Shown here: positions 7,485-20,802 of the stretch, one piece after another
Layout: every line of letters starts with the position of its first letter
How positions within the stretch are numbered: position 1 is the first letter of the stretch
Source: Enterococcus ureilyticus
GTDB lineage: Bacteria > Bacillota > Bacilli > Lactobacillales > Enterococcaceae
DNA length: 64,000 bases
Reading direction: 5' to 3'
Assembly (NCBI RefSeq): GCF_001730315.1
Contig: NZ_MIKC01000010.1
Location: 1 to 64,000 of the forward strand
Position numbers and translations under genes: made by a program
The notes under the pieces: model-generated
Databases searched by the model: none
Told to the model about the DNA's origin: nothing
What the model saw: the letters and a program-made list of their open reading frames with translations, nothing else

Positions 7485-8399
7485 CTAAGTTTCTTTTAAA
7501 AGTCCAACTGAATAGCTGCTTAATAATTTTTCACCATCTTTTTCATGGGTGAGAATCTTTACTTCTTTTTTTACTTGTGCAGCCTGCAAAGTATCTCCAG
7601 TATTTTCTAGTAAGTGAATGAAATCATAGACACGTTCCATATAAAAGGGTTCGCCTTCACGAATGTAATTTAGAAGGTTCGACAAATACTGCAAATTCAA
7701 TCTGAAACTATAATTTTCACTTTGTTTATCTTGTTTCTTAGCTAATCTGATATATTTTTCAGCACCAATATAATCTTTGGCATACAATTTTAAGGAGATT
7801 AGATTAATCAGAATATTATAGGCAAATTTTTTAGTAGTGAAGTCTCGCTGTTCCTCATATTTGATGGGAAACATTCGAGCAACCAATAAATCAGCTTGTT
7901 TTGCGCTAAAAAAACGAGTTAAGTTCGCAGTGATTACATAGTCATATTGAAGATAAAATGATTTTTTTAATAGTTCTTCAAAAATATCATTGACTTCTTC
8001 TGATGTAATTGGCTCGACCTCTTTCCAGTGCGCGTGGAAAAAATTCTTAATCGCTATATAGTTTGACAGTTCTCTTAAGTTTTTTTCTCTTTTATCATTT
8101 AATGAATAAAAGTAAGTTAATAATTTTTGTTTGGTTGTTTTATTCTCTAAGTGAGCGCCACAATAATAAAAAAATTCTCTAAAATCTTGTTGCTCTTTGT
8201 CGAAAGTTGTAAAACTAAAGAATTCATCCGCATTAATAGAAATCTGTCCTAATATTTCTTCCAATTCATTTACTTTTAAAGAACGCTTACCACTTTCAAT
8301 TTTTGAATACGTAGAAGGATCTGTGTATTCTGACATCATTTCTCTTTGTGTAAGTTTCAATTTTAATCTAAAAAAACGTAAGGTTTCTATGATATTCAA
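7485..8399 (-). CDS. Rgg-family (Rgg/GadR/MutR) transcriptional regulator
   Basis: A 304-aa regulator with an N-terminal XRE helix-turn-helix (residues 5-62: LRFFRLKLKLTQREMMSEYT, then TYSKIESGKRSLKVNELEEI) and a long helical, TPR-like C-terminal domain (about 75-300) with the spacing of the Rgg family. In streptococci such proteins are cytoplasmic receptors of imported short hydrophobic peptides. Here a 21-codon SHP-type ORF faces it across a 215-nt intergenic region, the standard divergent rgg-shp arrangement. The start ATG at 8397-8399 follows GGGAGAGAAACGCTT. Pheromone control is inferred from this layout. Confidence 0.85.
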   Translation of the reverse strand: MNIIETLRFFRLKLKLTQREMMSEYTDPSTYSKIESGKRSLKVNELEEILGQISINADEFFSFTTFDKEQQDFREFFYYCGAHLENKTTKQKLLTYFYSLNDKREKNLRELSNYIAIKNFFHAHWKEVEPITSEEVNDIFEELLKKSFYLQYDYVITANLTRFFSAKQADLLVARMFPIKYEEQRDFTTKKFAYNILINLISLKLYAKDYIGAEKYIRLAKKQDKQSENYSFRLNLQYLSNLLNYIREGEPFYMERVYDFIHLLENTGDTLQAAQVKKEVKILTHEKDGEKLLSSYSVGLLKET

Positions 8400-8614
8400 G
8401 CGTTTCTCTCCCTTCTTATGCGATTATAGCATGGAGTAATCATAAAATTCTTGTTTTTAATAAAAAAAAATGTAATATATTAGGTTTTTATGCCAATTTC
8501 GCACTTTTCAATATTTCTACTTTATTTTTTCGAGTCTGTTTGTTATTCTTTACTTAAGGAAAATTATTTGTTTGCAAACGTTGATCCGAAAAAAAATGAT
8601 TTGGGGGTGCGCTA

Positions 8615-8680
8615 ATGCTATCATTAATGGCTCTAGTCTCTATTGTTATTTCTGTATTTGTTATTACTGGTGGGGGCTAG
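8615..8680 (+). CDS. Short hydrophobic peptide (SHP-type) pheromone precursor
   Basis: A 21-codon ORF from ATG 8615 to TAG 8678-8680, with GGGGGTG 5-6 nt upstream. The product is almost wholly hydrophobic and ends VFVITGGG. SHP pheromones of streptococcal Rgg systems are 21-30 aa, hydrophobic and end in a Gly-Gly-type motif such as IIVGG, and they are encoded divergently from rgg, as here. The usual N-terminal lysines are missing, which is atypical. The precursor would be processed (Eep-like protease) and re-imported by an oligopeptide permease; both steps are inferred from the family. Confidence 0.7.
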   Translation: MLSLMALVSIVISVFVITGGG

Positions 8681-8790
8681 ATAGATTATTAAGGTGCCTT
8701 ATATTTGAGTTTTAGAAGACAATGATGTAAACAAATAATTTAACTAAAAAAACTAAATGTATAAGTAAAAAGTGCGTAACAAAAAAAGTG

Positions 8791-8860
8791 CAAAATAATA
8801 GCTTCTGATTTACTTTTCCTGTTGAATGAAGTAAATCAGAGGCTATTATTTGTTTTTTTA
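8791..8860. terminator. Long terminator downstream of the SHP ORF
   Basis: A near-perfect stem of about 24 bp: AATAATAGCTTCTGATTTAC at 8794 onward pairs with the complementary arm ending in CTATTATTTG at 8852. The loop is 13 nt and a T7 run follows at 8854-8860. The + strand transcript of the SHP gene would end here, so no further gene appears to be co-transcribed. Confidence 0.85.
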
Positions 8861-8887
8861 AGAATCTTTAGCAAAAATGTCTTTGGC

Positions 8888-9199
8888 TTATGTTTCACTT
8901 AAATACTGTTCTATCTGATAATTTTCTGCTAAAGATTTTGAGTAAACTTTTTCTTGAACTTTTTTCATATAATAGAAAAAGGCACTTTCGCTTTCGGTCG
9001 GTTCTTCTGTAACCAGAATCTCTTTATAATAAGTTAGTGCAATTTCCTCAGAAAAATAATAAGAATCGTTTTTTTAAATAGACAAACGAAGTGTATCGCC
9101 AAATAATATATTATTTTCTTCAGAAAAAAGATCTTTTTTCTGATCGACCAACCATGTATTATGGAAAGTCGTCGTTATTTTGATTAAATTTTGTTTCAT
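8888..9199 (-). pseudogene. Small protein gene (103 codons) with internal stop
   Basis: An ATG at 9197-9199 with GGAG 9 nt upstream opens a frame reading MKQNLIKITTTFHNTWLVDQ and onwards to TLRLSI. It then meets TAA at 9074-9076 and continues in the same frame with KNDSYYFSEEIALTYYKEIL to the TAA at 8888-8890. The continuity across the stop shows one interrupted gene. The second half has an acidic/aromatic composition and no start of its own. No family is recognised; a short cytoplasmic protein is likely. The stop lies beside a T7 run (9069-9075). Confidence 0.55.
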
Positions 9200-9390
9200 T
9201 TAGTTGTTCTCCAATCGTTAGCTTAATAGACTCTACTTTTATTATATCAAATAGTCCGTAATTTTAAACAAAAAGATTGTTTAGAAGGATTGTTGTTTTT
9301 GCTGAATGATTTAAATAATCATCAGATCAGGAAGAGATATGATAGAATAAGCAGTGGAATAATTTAGTGTATATGGAGGAGCAAATAAAT

Positions 9391-9708
9391 ATGAAAAAAA
9401 TTACACCTAAAATGTTTATCACACTATTAGAAAATAAAGAAGAACGGTTTGTGGTGGTGATAAATCATTGGTTTTATTACATAGAACAAGGACGCATTTA
9501 TAGATTTCAACAACATAATAACACAAAGATGCTAACACTGTTAAGTTCATTTTATGCAGATGAGATTGATGATCTGTTGATGAAGGATGGGTTGAAAAAG
9601 AGTATTATCGATCAAATAAAATATGATTGGTTTACAGACGTCTGGAAAGAGACGCTCATGGAGCGTATCGGACGTTCATACTATGATTTGGAAGTATTTT
9701 TTTTCTGA
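9391..9708 (+). CDS. Hypothetical protein, 105 aa
   Basis: The start is set at ATG 9391 (MKKITPKMFITLLENKEERF) because GGAGGAG (9375-9381) sits 9 nt upstream; an in-frame ATG at 9367 lies before that site. The product is a small soluble-looking protein with aromatic-rich stretches (VVVINHWFYYIEQGRIYRFQ) and a C-terminus ending YYDLEVFFF. No signal peptide or membrane helix is evident. I do not recognise a family. It is monocistronic, upstream of the V-ATPase leader. Confidence 0.6.
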   Translation: MKKITPKMFITLLENKEERFVVVINHWFYYIEQGRIYRFQQHNNTKMLTLLSSFYADEIDDLLMKDGLKKSIIDQIKYDWFTDVWKETLMERIGRSYYDLEVFFF

Positions 9709-9819
9709 AAAATAGGAGAGTAAGACAAATCTATTCTAACAATAAGTTTTTTGTTTGCTCTCATGAGTAAAACTTCTTTCCTAGCTTTTTTAGTTAGATA
9801 AAGTTTACTTGTAAAGAAG

Positions 9820-9848
9820 TTGTAATTTCAGATTATTTTTGCTAAGAT
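9820..9848 (+). promoter_or_regulatory. Probable promoter of the ntp operon
   Basis: -35 TTGTAA (9820-9825), a 17-bp spacer and -10 TAAGAT (9843-9848). A second -10-like hexamer, TATACA, lies at 9854-9859. Either would place the start just before the hairpin leader at 9872. Confidence 0.45.
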
Positions 9849-9869
9849 AAGATTATACAAATAAAATGG

Positions 9870-10010
9870 TTGGGCGTAAGCTTCAAGGATCAGGTTCTTC
9901 AAGGGGTGAGAAGAATGTTTTTTTGAACTTATGCCCTTTTTTATTTTTTAAGGGAATAAGTTTGTGCTTTTTGTCAGTTAAAGTGCAGATTATTCCCTTT
10001 TTGATTGTAA
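9870..10010 (+). promoter_or_regulatory. Structured leader with two tandem intrinsic terminators (candidate riboswitch/attenuator)
   Basis: First structure: GGGCGTAAGCTTCAA (9872-9886) pairs with TTGAACTTATGCCC (9923-9936, one bulged C). It encloses an inner hairpin TTCTTC/GAAGAA (9895-9900 with 9910-9915) and ends in T6-A-T6. Second structure: GGGAATAA (9952-9959) pairs with TTATTCCC (9990-9997), extended by further pairs including GTGC with GTGC-type wobbles, and ends in T5. Both lie between the promoter and ntpF, so they must be read through to express the operon. In E. hirae the ntp operon responds to Na+, which makes a Na+-sensing RNA plausible. Identity with the Na+-I (DUF1646) riboswitch class is not established. 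Confidence 0.55.
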
Positions 10011-10073
10011 TAAAGGCTGATACGTACAATAATAAAATGGAAGAAGAACGACTTAAAAGATAGGGGTGAAAAA

Positions 10074-10386
10074 ATGGTTTTAGAAGCTTTGGACAAAATT
10101 CGTGAAGCAGAAAAAGACGTAGAAGTAATGAGACAACTAGTTAAAGAAGAACTTACTGTATACGAGCAAGAAAAAACAGATGCTTTAAAGCAAAAAAAAG
10201 AGGAAAGTCAAAAAAAAGTAACGTGTTTACTTCAAGAGTTAGAGACACAAAAAGAACAACAACTGCAAAAAGAAAAGGACCTGCTATTAAGTGAAGCAAA
10301 AGAACAAAATAAAGATTTCGAAAAAAAATATGAAAAAAATAAAGACTCGATCATTGATTATGTAATAGAAAGGGTGAAAGAAATCT

Positions 10387-10400
<14 letters not shown>
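10074..10400 (+). CDS. ntpF: V-type Na+-ATPase peripheral stalk subunit G (NtpF)
   Basis: A 108-aa, almost entirely helical, charged protein (Glu/Lys/Gln-rich coiled coil over residues 10-95) that pairs with NtpE to form the peripheral stalk linking the catalytic head to the membrane a subunit. It is the first gene of the operon, as in E. hirae. RBS AGGGGTG lies 6 nt before the ATG. It overlaps ntpI by 14 nt, implying translational coupling. The assignment rests mainly on position plus composition, since coiled coils diverge quickly. Confidence 0.85.
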
Positions 10401-12880
<2,480 letters not shown>

Positions 12881-12893
12881 TAGGAGGATAAAA

Positions 12894-13475
12894 ATGGATG
12901 CAATTGAAAAAATTGTCGAACAGATTCTAGAAAAAGGTCGAATAGAAGTTTCTGAGCAAAAAAAAGTAGAAATTATGCGGATCGATCAAGAATATCAAGA
13001 ACAAGAAGAAGCGTTGTATTTACAAGAAGCAAAACGAATTGAAAAAAATGAAGAGCAAACTATGAAAGCCTTTAAGCAAAAGCAAAACCGTCAACAATTA
13101 GACATAAAACAAGCAACTTTAAATCAAAAACAAGGTTATCTAGAACAGCTTTTTACAGAAGCAACTGAACGTATGAATGATTGGTCGGAAGTGGAATTTC
13201 AACAGTTTGTAGAACAAATCATTCATCAACTGCCAATAGAAGGACGAGCTGGTCTGAAACTAGGAGAGTTTTCCAAAAATAAACTGTCTGATCAATGGCT
13301 ACAAGTACATTCGCCAGAGAAACTAGTTTTGGTTTTAGAAAAAGAAGTGATTCCAAACGCTGGAGGCTTTATCGTAGCAAAGGATGGCATTGAGTATAAC
13401 TTTTTATTTTCTAGCCTTGTGCAAGAAATCAAGAAAATAGATAGTTTTAAGGTAGCGAAATTGCTTTTACAGTAA
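12894..13475 (+). CDS. ntpE: V-type Na+-ATPase peripheral stalk subunit E (NtpE)
   Basis: 193 aa. Residues 1-100 are a long Gln/Glu/Lys-rich helix (KVEIMRIDQEYQEQEEALYL), and residues about 100-193 are the mixed alpha/beta head (NAGGFIVAKDGIEYNFLFSS) that binds the catalytic hexamer. It forms the stalk heterodimer with NtpF. AGGAGG lies 6 nt before the ATG. A 108-nt gap to ntpC contains a small hairpin ACTCA-TAG-TGAGT near 13490. Confidence 0.9.
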   Translation: MDAIEKIVEQILEKGRIEVSEQKKVEIMRIDQEYQEQEEALYLQEAKRIEKNEEQTMKAFKQKQNRQQLDIKQATLNQKQGYLEQLFTEATERMNDWSEVEFQQFVEQIIHQLPIEGRAGLKLGEFSKNKLSDQWLQVHSPEKLVLVLEKEVIPNAGGFIVAKDGIEYNFLFSSLVQEIKKIDSFKVAKLLLQ

Positions 13476-13583
13476 CAAAGGTTCTTTTACTCATAGTGAG
13501 TTAAATTGGATAAAAAAGCTTTTTAATAATTAGATATAGAAATAGAAATGATTTGTTTCACTTTTTATGACAGGAGGATCATG

Positions 13584-14585
13584 ATGAAAGAAACTGCGTA
13601 TAATCAAATCAATCCTTTGATTCGTCTTAAAGAAACAGAACTGCTAAGCAATGCTCAGTACGAGCAATTATTGACTGCAAAAACTGTTGAAGAACTAAAA
13701 GATATCTTGAAAAATACAGTTTACAACGCTTATATGACGGATGATTTTGCTGAAAAGTTTGACTATATTTATGCAAAAGAAAAAGGGAAATTGTATGAGT
13801 GGCTGTACGAAATGGCACCCGAACCAGAAGTGATCACAATCTATACGTCAAGAGCCACTTTTCATAATTTGAAAGTATTGACGAAAGCAGAGCTAACAGG
13901 TAGGGACTTGGATTATTTATTTTTAGATGACGGACGATATTCTATAGAAACGCTAAAAAGTGCGATTCGTACCCGAGTGTCTACAGAATTACCTGAAGCT
14001 TTGATGGATGCTATTCTTGAAGTATTGGATTATTTTCAAGAATCATCTACATTGCAAGCAATCGATATCATTTATGATCGGAATTTTTTGACCTTTCAGC
14101 GCCAATTAGCTGAATCCTTAGAGAATAAAGATATTGTGAGAGAAGTTGCTGCATTTATTGATTTGACGAATATATCCACGATGGCTAGAGGAATTATTCA
14201 AGGGCAGCACGAGAATTTTTTATCAACTGTCTTATCTAGTTCAGGGACGATCGCAAAAGAGAATTTTCTTGCCTATGCCAAACAATCATTACAGGCTTTC
14301 ACCGATTTTACATTAAATACAGCGTACGGTGGACTGTTAACAGCGATTGTTTCTACTAGTACAAAAGAATTAGATTTAATTGCCTTTGAAAAGGTTAAAG
14401 ATAATTATTTAACAAGTTTGTATGACAAAGCAAAAATCATGGCCTTTGGGCCGTTGCCACTCTTGGCATTTCTAAATGCTAAGGAAGTGGAGTGGAAGAA
14501 TTTACGGTTGATTTTAGTTGGGAAACGAAGTGGTTTTCCACTAGAAGTCATTAGAGAAAGGATGAGGATGACAGATGACCTATAA
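13584..14585 (+). CDS. ntpC: V-type Na+-ATPase central connector subunit d (NtpC)
   Basis: The funnel-shaped subunit that couples the central axle (NtpD/NtpG) to the c ring. 333 aa, all helical, beginning [20 protein letters not shown]. The start is placed at ATG 13584 because AGGAGG (13572-13577) is 6 nt upstream. The frame opens earlier (13548), and an ATG at 13581 is only 3 nt from the RBS. The characteristic C-terminal part ([20 protein letters not shown]) is present. The 3' end overlaps ntpG by 11 nt. Confidence 0.92.
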   Translation: MKETAYNQINPLIRLKETELLSNAQYEQLLTAKTVEELKDILKNTVYNAYMTDDFAEKFDYIYAKEKGKLYEWLYEMAPEPEVITIYTSRATFHNLKVLTKAELTGRDLDYLFLDDGRYSIETLKSAIRTRVSTELPEALMDAILEVLDYFQESSTLQAIDIIYDRNFLTFQRQLAESLENKDIVREVAAFIDLTNISTMARGIIQGQHENFLSTVLSSSGTIAKENFLAYAKQSLQAFTDFTLNTAYGGLLTAIVSTSTKELDLIAFEKVKDNYLTSLYDKAKIMAFGPLPLLAFLNAKEVEWKNLRLILVGKRSGFPLEVIRERMRMTDDL

Positions 14586-14886
14586 GATCGGCGTAATCGG
14601 TGATAGAGACTCAGTGATGCCTTTCAAACTTTTTGGCTTTGAGGTTGTCTACGCAATTTCGGAAAAACAAGTGAGAGAAACGATTGAAATAATGGCCAAA
14701 GATGATTTCGGTGTCATTTTTATCACAGAAGATGCTTCTGAATTAGCTGTTGAAACGATTGAACGTTATAAAAGTAAAGTCACACCTGCTATCATTTTGA
14801 TCCCAAGTCATAATGGGACAAAAGGGATCGGGCTGAAAGAGATACAAGATAATGTGGAGCGAGCAGTAGGGCAAAATATTTTGTAG
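14575..14886 (+). CDS. ntpG: V-type Na+-ATPase central axle subunit F (NtpG)
   Basis: 103 aa with a Rossmann-like fold ([54 protein letters not shown]). It binds NtpD to form the rotating axle and stimulates ATP hydrolysis. Translation is probably coupled to ntpC by the 11-nt overlap. It is followed by a 144-nt gap before ntpA, the largest inside the operon. Confidence 0.92.
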   Translation: MTYKIGVIGDRDSVMPFKLFGFEVVYAISEKQVRETIEIMAKDDFGVIFITEDASELAVETIERYKSKVTPAIILIPSHNGTKGIGLKEIQDNVERAVGQNIL

Positions 14887-15030
14887 GATGTTAGAGTACT
14901 TTACAATAATATGTGGGATCTAGCTTTACGAGTCAGCTTTCGACTGAGAAACACAAGGAATAACTGAAATGATGTCGAACCGTAACAAGCGACTTTAGGA
15001 GCATTACTACATTTGATAGGAGGAATGATT
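14887..15030 (+). other. Intercistronic gap ntpG-ntpA
   Basis: No open frame is supported. A short dyad AGTC...GACT sits near 14932-14957 and the ntpA ribosome binding site is at 15018-15023. It may hold an mRNA processing or stability element; no promoter consensus is obvious. Confidence 0.3.
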
Positions 15031-18181
<3,151 letters not shown>

Positions 18182-18187
18182 TCGAAC

Positions 18188-18817
18188 ATGGCACGGCTAA
18201 ATGTGAATCCTACTCGAATGGAGCTCTCTCGTCTAAAGAAACAACTAGGTACGGCAACTCGAGGACATAAATTATTAAAAGACAAGCAAGATGAGTTGAT
18301 GCGCCGTTTTATTTTACTTGTCAAAAAAAATAATCAACTACGGATCGATGTAGAACAAGAATTAACAACAGCTTTGTCTAACTTTGTATTAGCGAATGCA
18401 ACGTTGAATGAAGCTTTTATCGAAGAATTAGTTGCAATTCCAGCAAATGAAGTCACACTAGATGTGATTGAAAAAAATATCATGAGCGTGACTGTACCAA
18501 TCATGAACTTTCACTATGATGAAACGGTAGTCGAAGCACCATTGAATTATGGCTATCTAAATTCAAATGCAGAATTAGACGGAGTTTTTGATAGGATTTC
18601 GACGATTTTACCCAAATTGTTGGAATTAGCTGAAGTGGAGAAAACATGCCAGCTAATGTCAGAAGAGATAGAGAAAACACGTCGTCGAGTGAATGCATTA
18701 GAATATATGACGATTCCTCAATTAGAAGAAACGATTTATTATATCCAGATGAAACTGGAAGAAAATGAGCGAAGCGAAATTACTCGTTTGATTAAAATAA
18801 AAAATATGGGTAGTTAA
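18188..18817 (+). CDS. ntpD: V-type Na+-ATPase central axle subunit D (NtpD)
   Basis: 209 aa, with two long antiparallel helices at the ends ([20 protein letters not shown], and [20 protein letters not shown] onward) and a short beta insert in the middle, the fold of the rotor axle inside A3B3. It is the last gene of this operon: 8 nt after the stop a strong terminator begins. The E. hirae operon continues with ntpH and ntpJ (a K+ transporter); neither is found here. Confidence 0.95.
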   Translation: MARLNVNPTRMELSRLKKQLGTATRGHKLLKDKQDELMRRFILLVKKNNQLRIDVEQELTTALSNFVLANATLNEAFIEELVAIPANEVTLDVIEKNIMSVTVPIMNFHYDETVVEAPLNYGYLNSNAELDGVFDRISTILPKLLELAEVEKTCQLMSEEIEKTRRRVNALEYMTIPQLEETIYYIQMKLEENERSEITRLIKIKNMGS

Positions 18818-18825
18818 ATAAAATA

Positions 18826-18880
18826 GAAGTAAGTGAGAACATTAAAAAATTGATTTGTTCTTACTTACTTCTTCATTTTC
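18826..18880 (+). terminator. ntp operon terminator
   Basis: GAAGTAAGTGAGAACA (18826-18841) pairs over 16 bp (one G-U) with TGTTCTTACTTACTTC (18856-18871), followed by TTCATTTTCTT. Confidence 0.85.
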
Positions 18881-19174
18881 TTATGGAAATCGTATAGTTA
18901 CCGATATAGTTAGTGAGTGAATAATAGTTTTTATTTGAATCAGATAAAGTGGCTAAAACAGGGCTCCCTTCATTTAGAGGAGTAGACGAATTAAAAGAAG
19001 TACCGTGATGGTTTACGATTATTTCTTTCGGTGCTTTATATCATGATCATTCAATTTGGCTGTTAGTTGTTGAATTGCTTGAAGTAATGACCGTTTCTAG
19101 TTGTCGAGATTCTCCTTTATACATAATCATATTTTTTCTTTTATAGTTAAAAATTCTGATGATACTTCGGGTAA
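18880..19174 (-). pseudogene. Decayed C-terminal extension of the adjacent peptidase (Ig-like remnant)
   Basis: Downstream of the peptidase stop (19175), the same frame continues LPEVSSEFLTIKEKI to a stop. Shifted by one base it gives IMYKGESRQLETVITSSNSTTN and onwards, ended by two TGA codons. The original phase then gives YKAPKEIIVNHHGTSF... and LTNYIGNYTISIRK to TGA near 18882. The MYKGESRQL-type strand is typical of group 2 bacterial Ig-like domains, which often follow the lectin-like domain of C1 peptidases. At least one frameshift and three nonsense codons are present. Confidence 0.5.
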
Positions 19175-20623
19175 TTATTTTAAATCATCCGTATAAACAT
19201 GGATATAAAAGTCAGTTTTGAGACTTTGAAAATTTAAAGAAGTATCAGAACGGCTAGAAGAATAAAACGATTGATTACTTACATCTACTTTATCAGATAT
19301 CCAAGTAAACTCAGCAGGAAAATATGCAAGAGCTACACCATCAGGACGTTTAAACTTGATTACAACTGAAAATTTGTCTTTACTATAAATAGGAATATGT
19401 TCTTTCAAACGAACGGTTTCAAAACCTGGTGATTCTTTTATTCCTTCTGCAACTTTAATCAGATTTTTCAGGTTTTTATTTTCAGTACCATTAGGATTTA
19501 TATAGATTTCATAAGGCGTATTATATTGAACGGTACGAATTCCAATGGCTTTAATAATTTCATGATTATTTTTTGGCGCATCATAGTTGTTACTAAGGTA
19601 GTAATGTGGACTATCAATAGAATAACTTGATTCTGTGCTAGGGGTAATGAAATCAGTTTTACTATATTGATGTGTATAATTATTATTGTTTTCAATAGAG
19701 TTGATAGCATGTGAGTCGTTCGTCATAAGATGATAATCTTCATATGACACATAAAAATAACCACCATCATTATATGAAGTACCCCAACTGTTTTTTACTA
19801 TAAACGCACCATTTTGTGATGGCGGGGTAGAAAAATTACTTTTGCTGAAATTATCATCCCAACCAACAATTAGACACACATGATTGATAGCACTTGGATT
19901 ATTCTTTATCGCAGTAAAGTAAGAATCAGTTTTAGCATTGTAGTGTGCGTTCGTTGATTGTAAATATTTACCATTGTTGCGAAAGGTAACACCACCATTG
20001 GTGAGTGTTTCTTTTTTTATTTCATTGACTCTGGCTACTTGTTCAGAATTGGTATAGTCTTTGCTCAATTTTGGTATATCAACAATTCCTTGGACATGGA
20101 AAGGAGTTGGTTTATCCAAATCTATCAAGGACAATGGCTTAAGTGATAATTGAAAAGGCATATCTTTTTCTAAAACTGGAGATTTCCATCGAATTGAACT
20201 GTAAAACGTAGCGGCTTCTTGTCCACCTGCCCCTAAGTAACGATTATAAGCTAAAGGGTTCTCATTTAAAATAGAAGTGGCATTTCTTGCAAAAAAATAA
20301 TCACTATGACGTTCAGAAAGGGAAATCGGTGTTCCATTTTTTTTCTCGTAATGATGTTCCAATGCTGCATTTGAAGCGAAGGCCCAGCAGATATTCAAAC
20401 TGCCTTGGTTTTTAACGGCTAAATTATTCGTGGTTCTTGGATCATGAATTCTTGGTAACGTTGTTCTTGTTTGTCTTTCCAATAGTTTAGGTTGCTCGAT
20501 TGCAGGACTATTATCAGGAATGACACCATTTGTTGGTGGGGAGGCTAGGACCTCATTTGATGGATACAAGAATAGAACACTAAACAATAACAACCCACTT
20601 TGTTTAAACAATCTTTTTTTCAT
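19175..20623 (-). CDS. Secreted papain-like (C1 family) cysteine peptidase with lectin-like domain
   Basis: 482 aa. Residues 1-27 form a Sec signal peptide (MKKRLFKQSGLLLFSVLFLY, cleaved after VLA). The catalytic domain (about 55-310) shows the Gln/Cys motif KNQGSLNICWAFASNAALEH with Cys79, the His motif INHVCLIVGWDD and the Asn motif FIVKNSWGTSYNDGGYFYVS. Residues about 320-482 match the lectin-like domain that follows many Gram-positive C1 peptidases. No LPXTG or other anchor remains. The downstream sequence (18880-19174) is a degraded continuation with Ig-like character, so the present stop probably truncates an originally longer surface protein. Substrate is unknown; the core enzyme looks intact. 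Confidence 0.8.
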   Translation of the reverse strand: MKKRLFKQSGLLLFSVLFLYPSNEVLASPPTNGVIPDNSPAIEQPKLLERQTRTTLPRIHDPRTTNNLAVKNQGSLNICWAFASNAALEHHYEKKNGTPISLSERHSDYFFARNATSILNENPLAYNRYLGAGGQEAATFYSSIRWKSPVLEKDMPFQLSLKPLSLIDLDKPTPFHVQGIVDIPKLSKDYTNSEQVARVNEIKKETLTNGGVTFRNNGKYLQSTNAHYNAKTDSYFTAIKNNPSAINHVCLIVGWDDNFSKSNFSTPPSQNGAFIVKNSWGTSYNDGGYFYVSYEDYHLMTNDSHAINSIENNNNYTHQYSKTDFITPSTESSYSIDSPHYYLSNNYDAPKNNHEIIKAIGIRTVQYNTPYEIYINPNGTENKNLKNLIKVAEGIKESPGFETVRLKEHIPIYSKDKFSVVIKFKRPDGVALAYFPAEFTWISDKVDVSNQSFYSSSRSDTSLNFQSLKTDFYIHVYTDDLK

Positions 20624-20747
20624 GATTCTCTCCTTTGATTTTATTTTGTCACGTAATTATTATAATATATTTTAATTAATATGTAAAATATATTTAACTT
20701 TATTTTTGGTCTATAATTAGTGAATAGGTTTTATTTCCGAAAAAAAA

Positions 20748-20790
20748 ATTATTGAGGAAGTTATGAATTGATAACTTCGCTCAATAATCT
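20748..20790 (-). terminator. Terminator of the beta-lactamase-like gene
   Basis: A stem of about 17 bp with one bulge: ATTATTGAG-GAAGTTAT (20748-20764) pairs with ATAACTTC-G-CTCAATAAT (20771-20788). Read on the minus strand it runs into T8 (20740-20748), directly after the stop at 20803. Confidence 0.8.
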
Positions 20791-20802
20791 GTTTAAAAAT
20801 GA

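Noticed and set aside
8572-8581. GTTTGCAAAC palindrome upstream of the SHP ORF as a catabolite-repression site
   Set aside because: It does not match the cre consensus and is too short. It could be part of the Rgg control region but this is not supported.
9866-10063. 65-codon ORF upstream of ntpF
   Set aside because: It lies within the tandem-terminator leader, has no RBS, and its sequence is dictated by the hairpin arms.
13490-13502. ACTCA-TAG-TGAGT hairpin between ntpE and ntpC as a terminator
   Set aside because: The stem is only 5 bp, there is no T tract, and the operon clearly continues.
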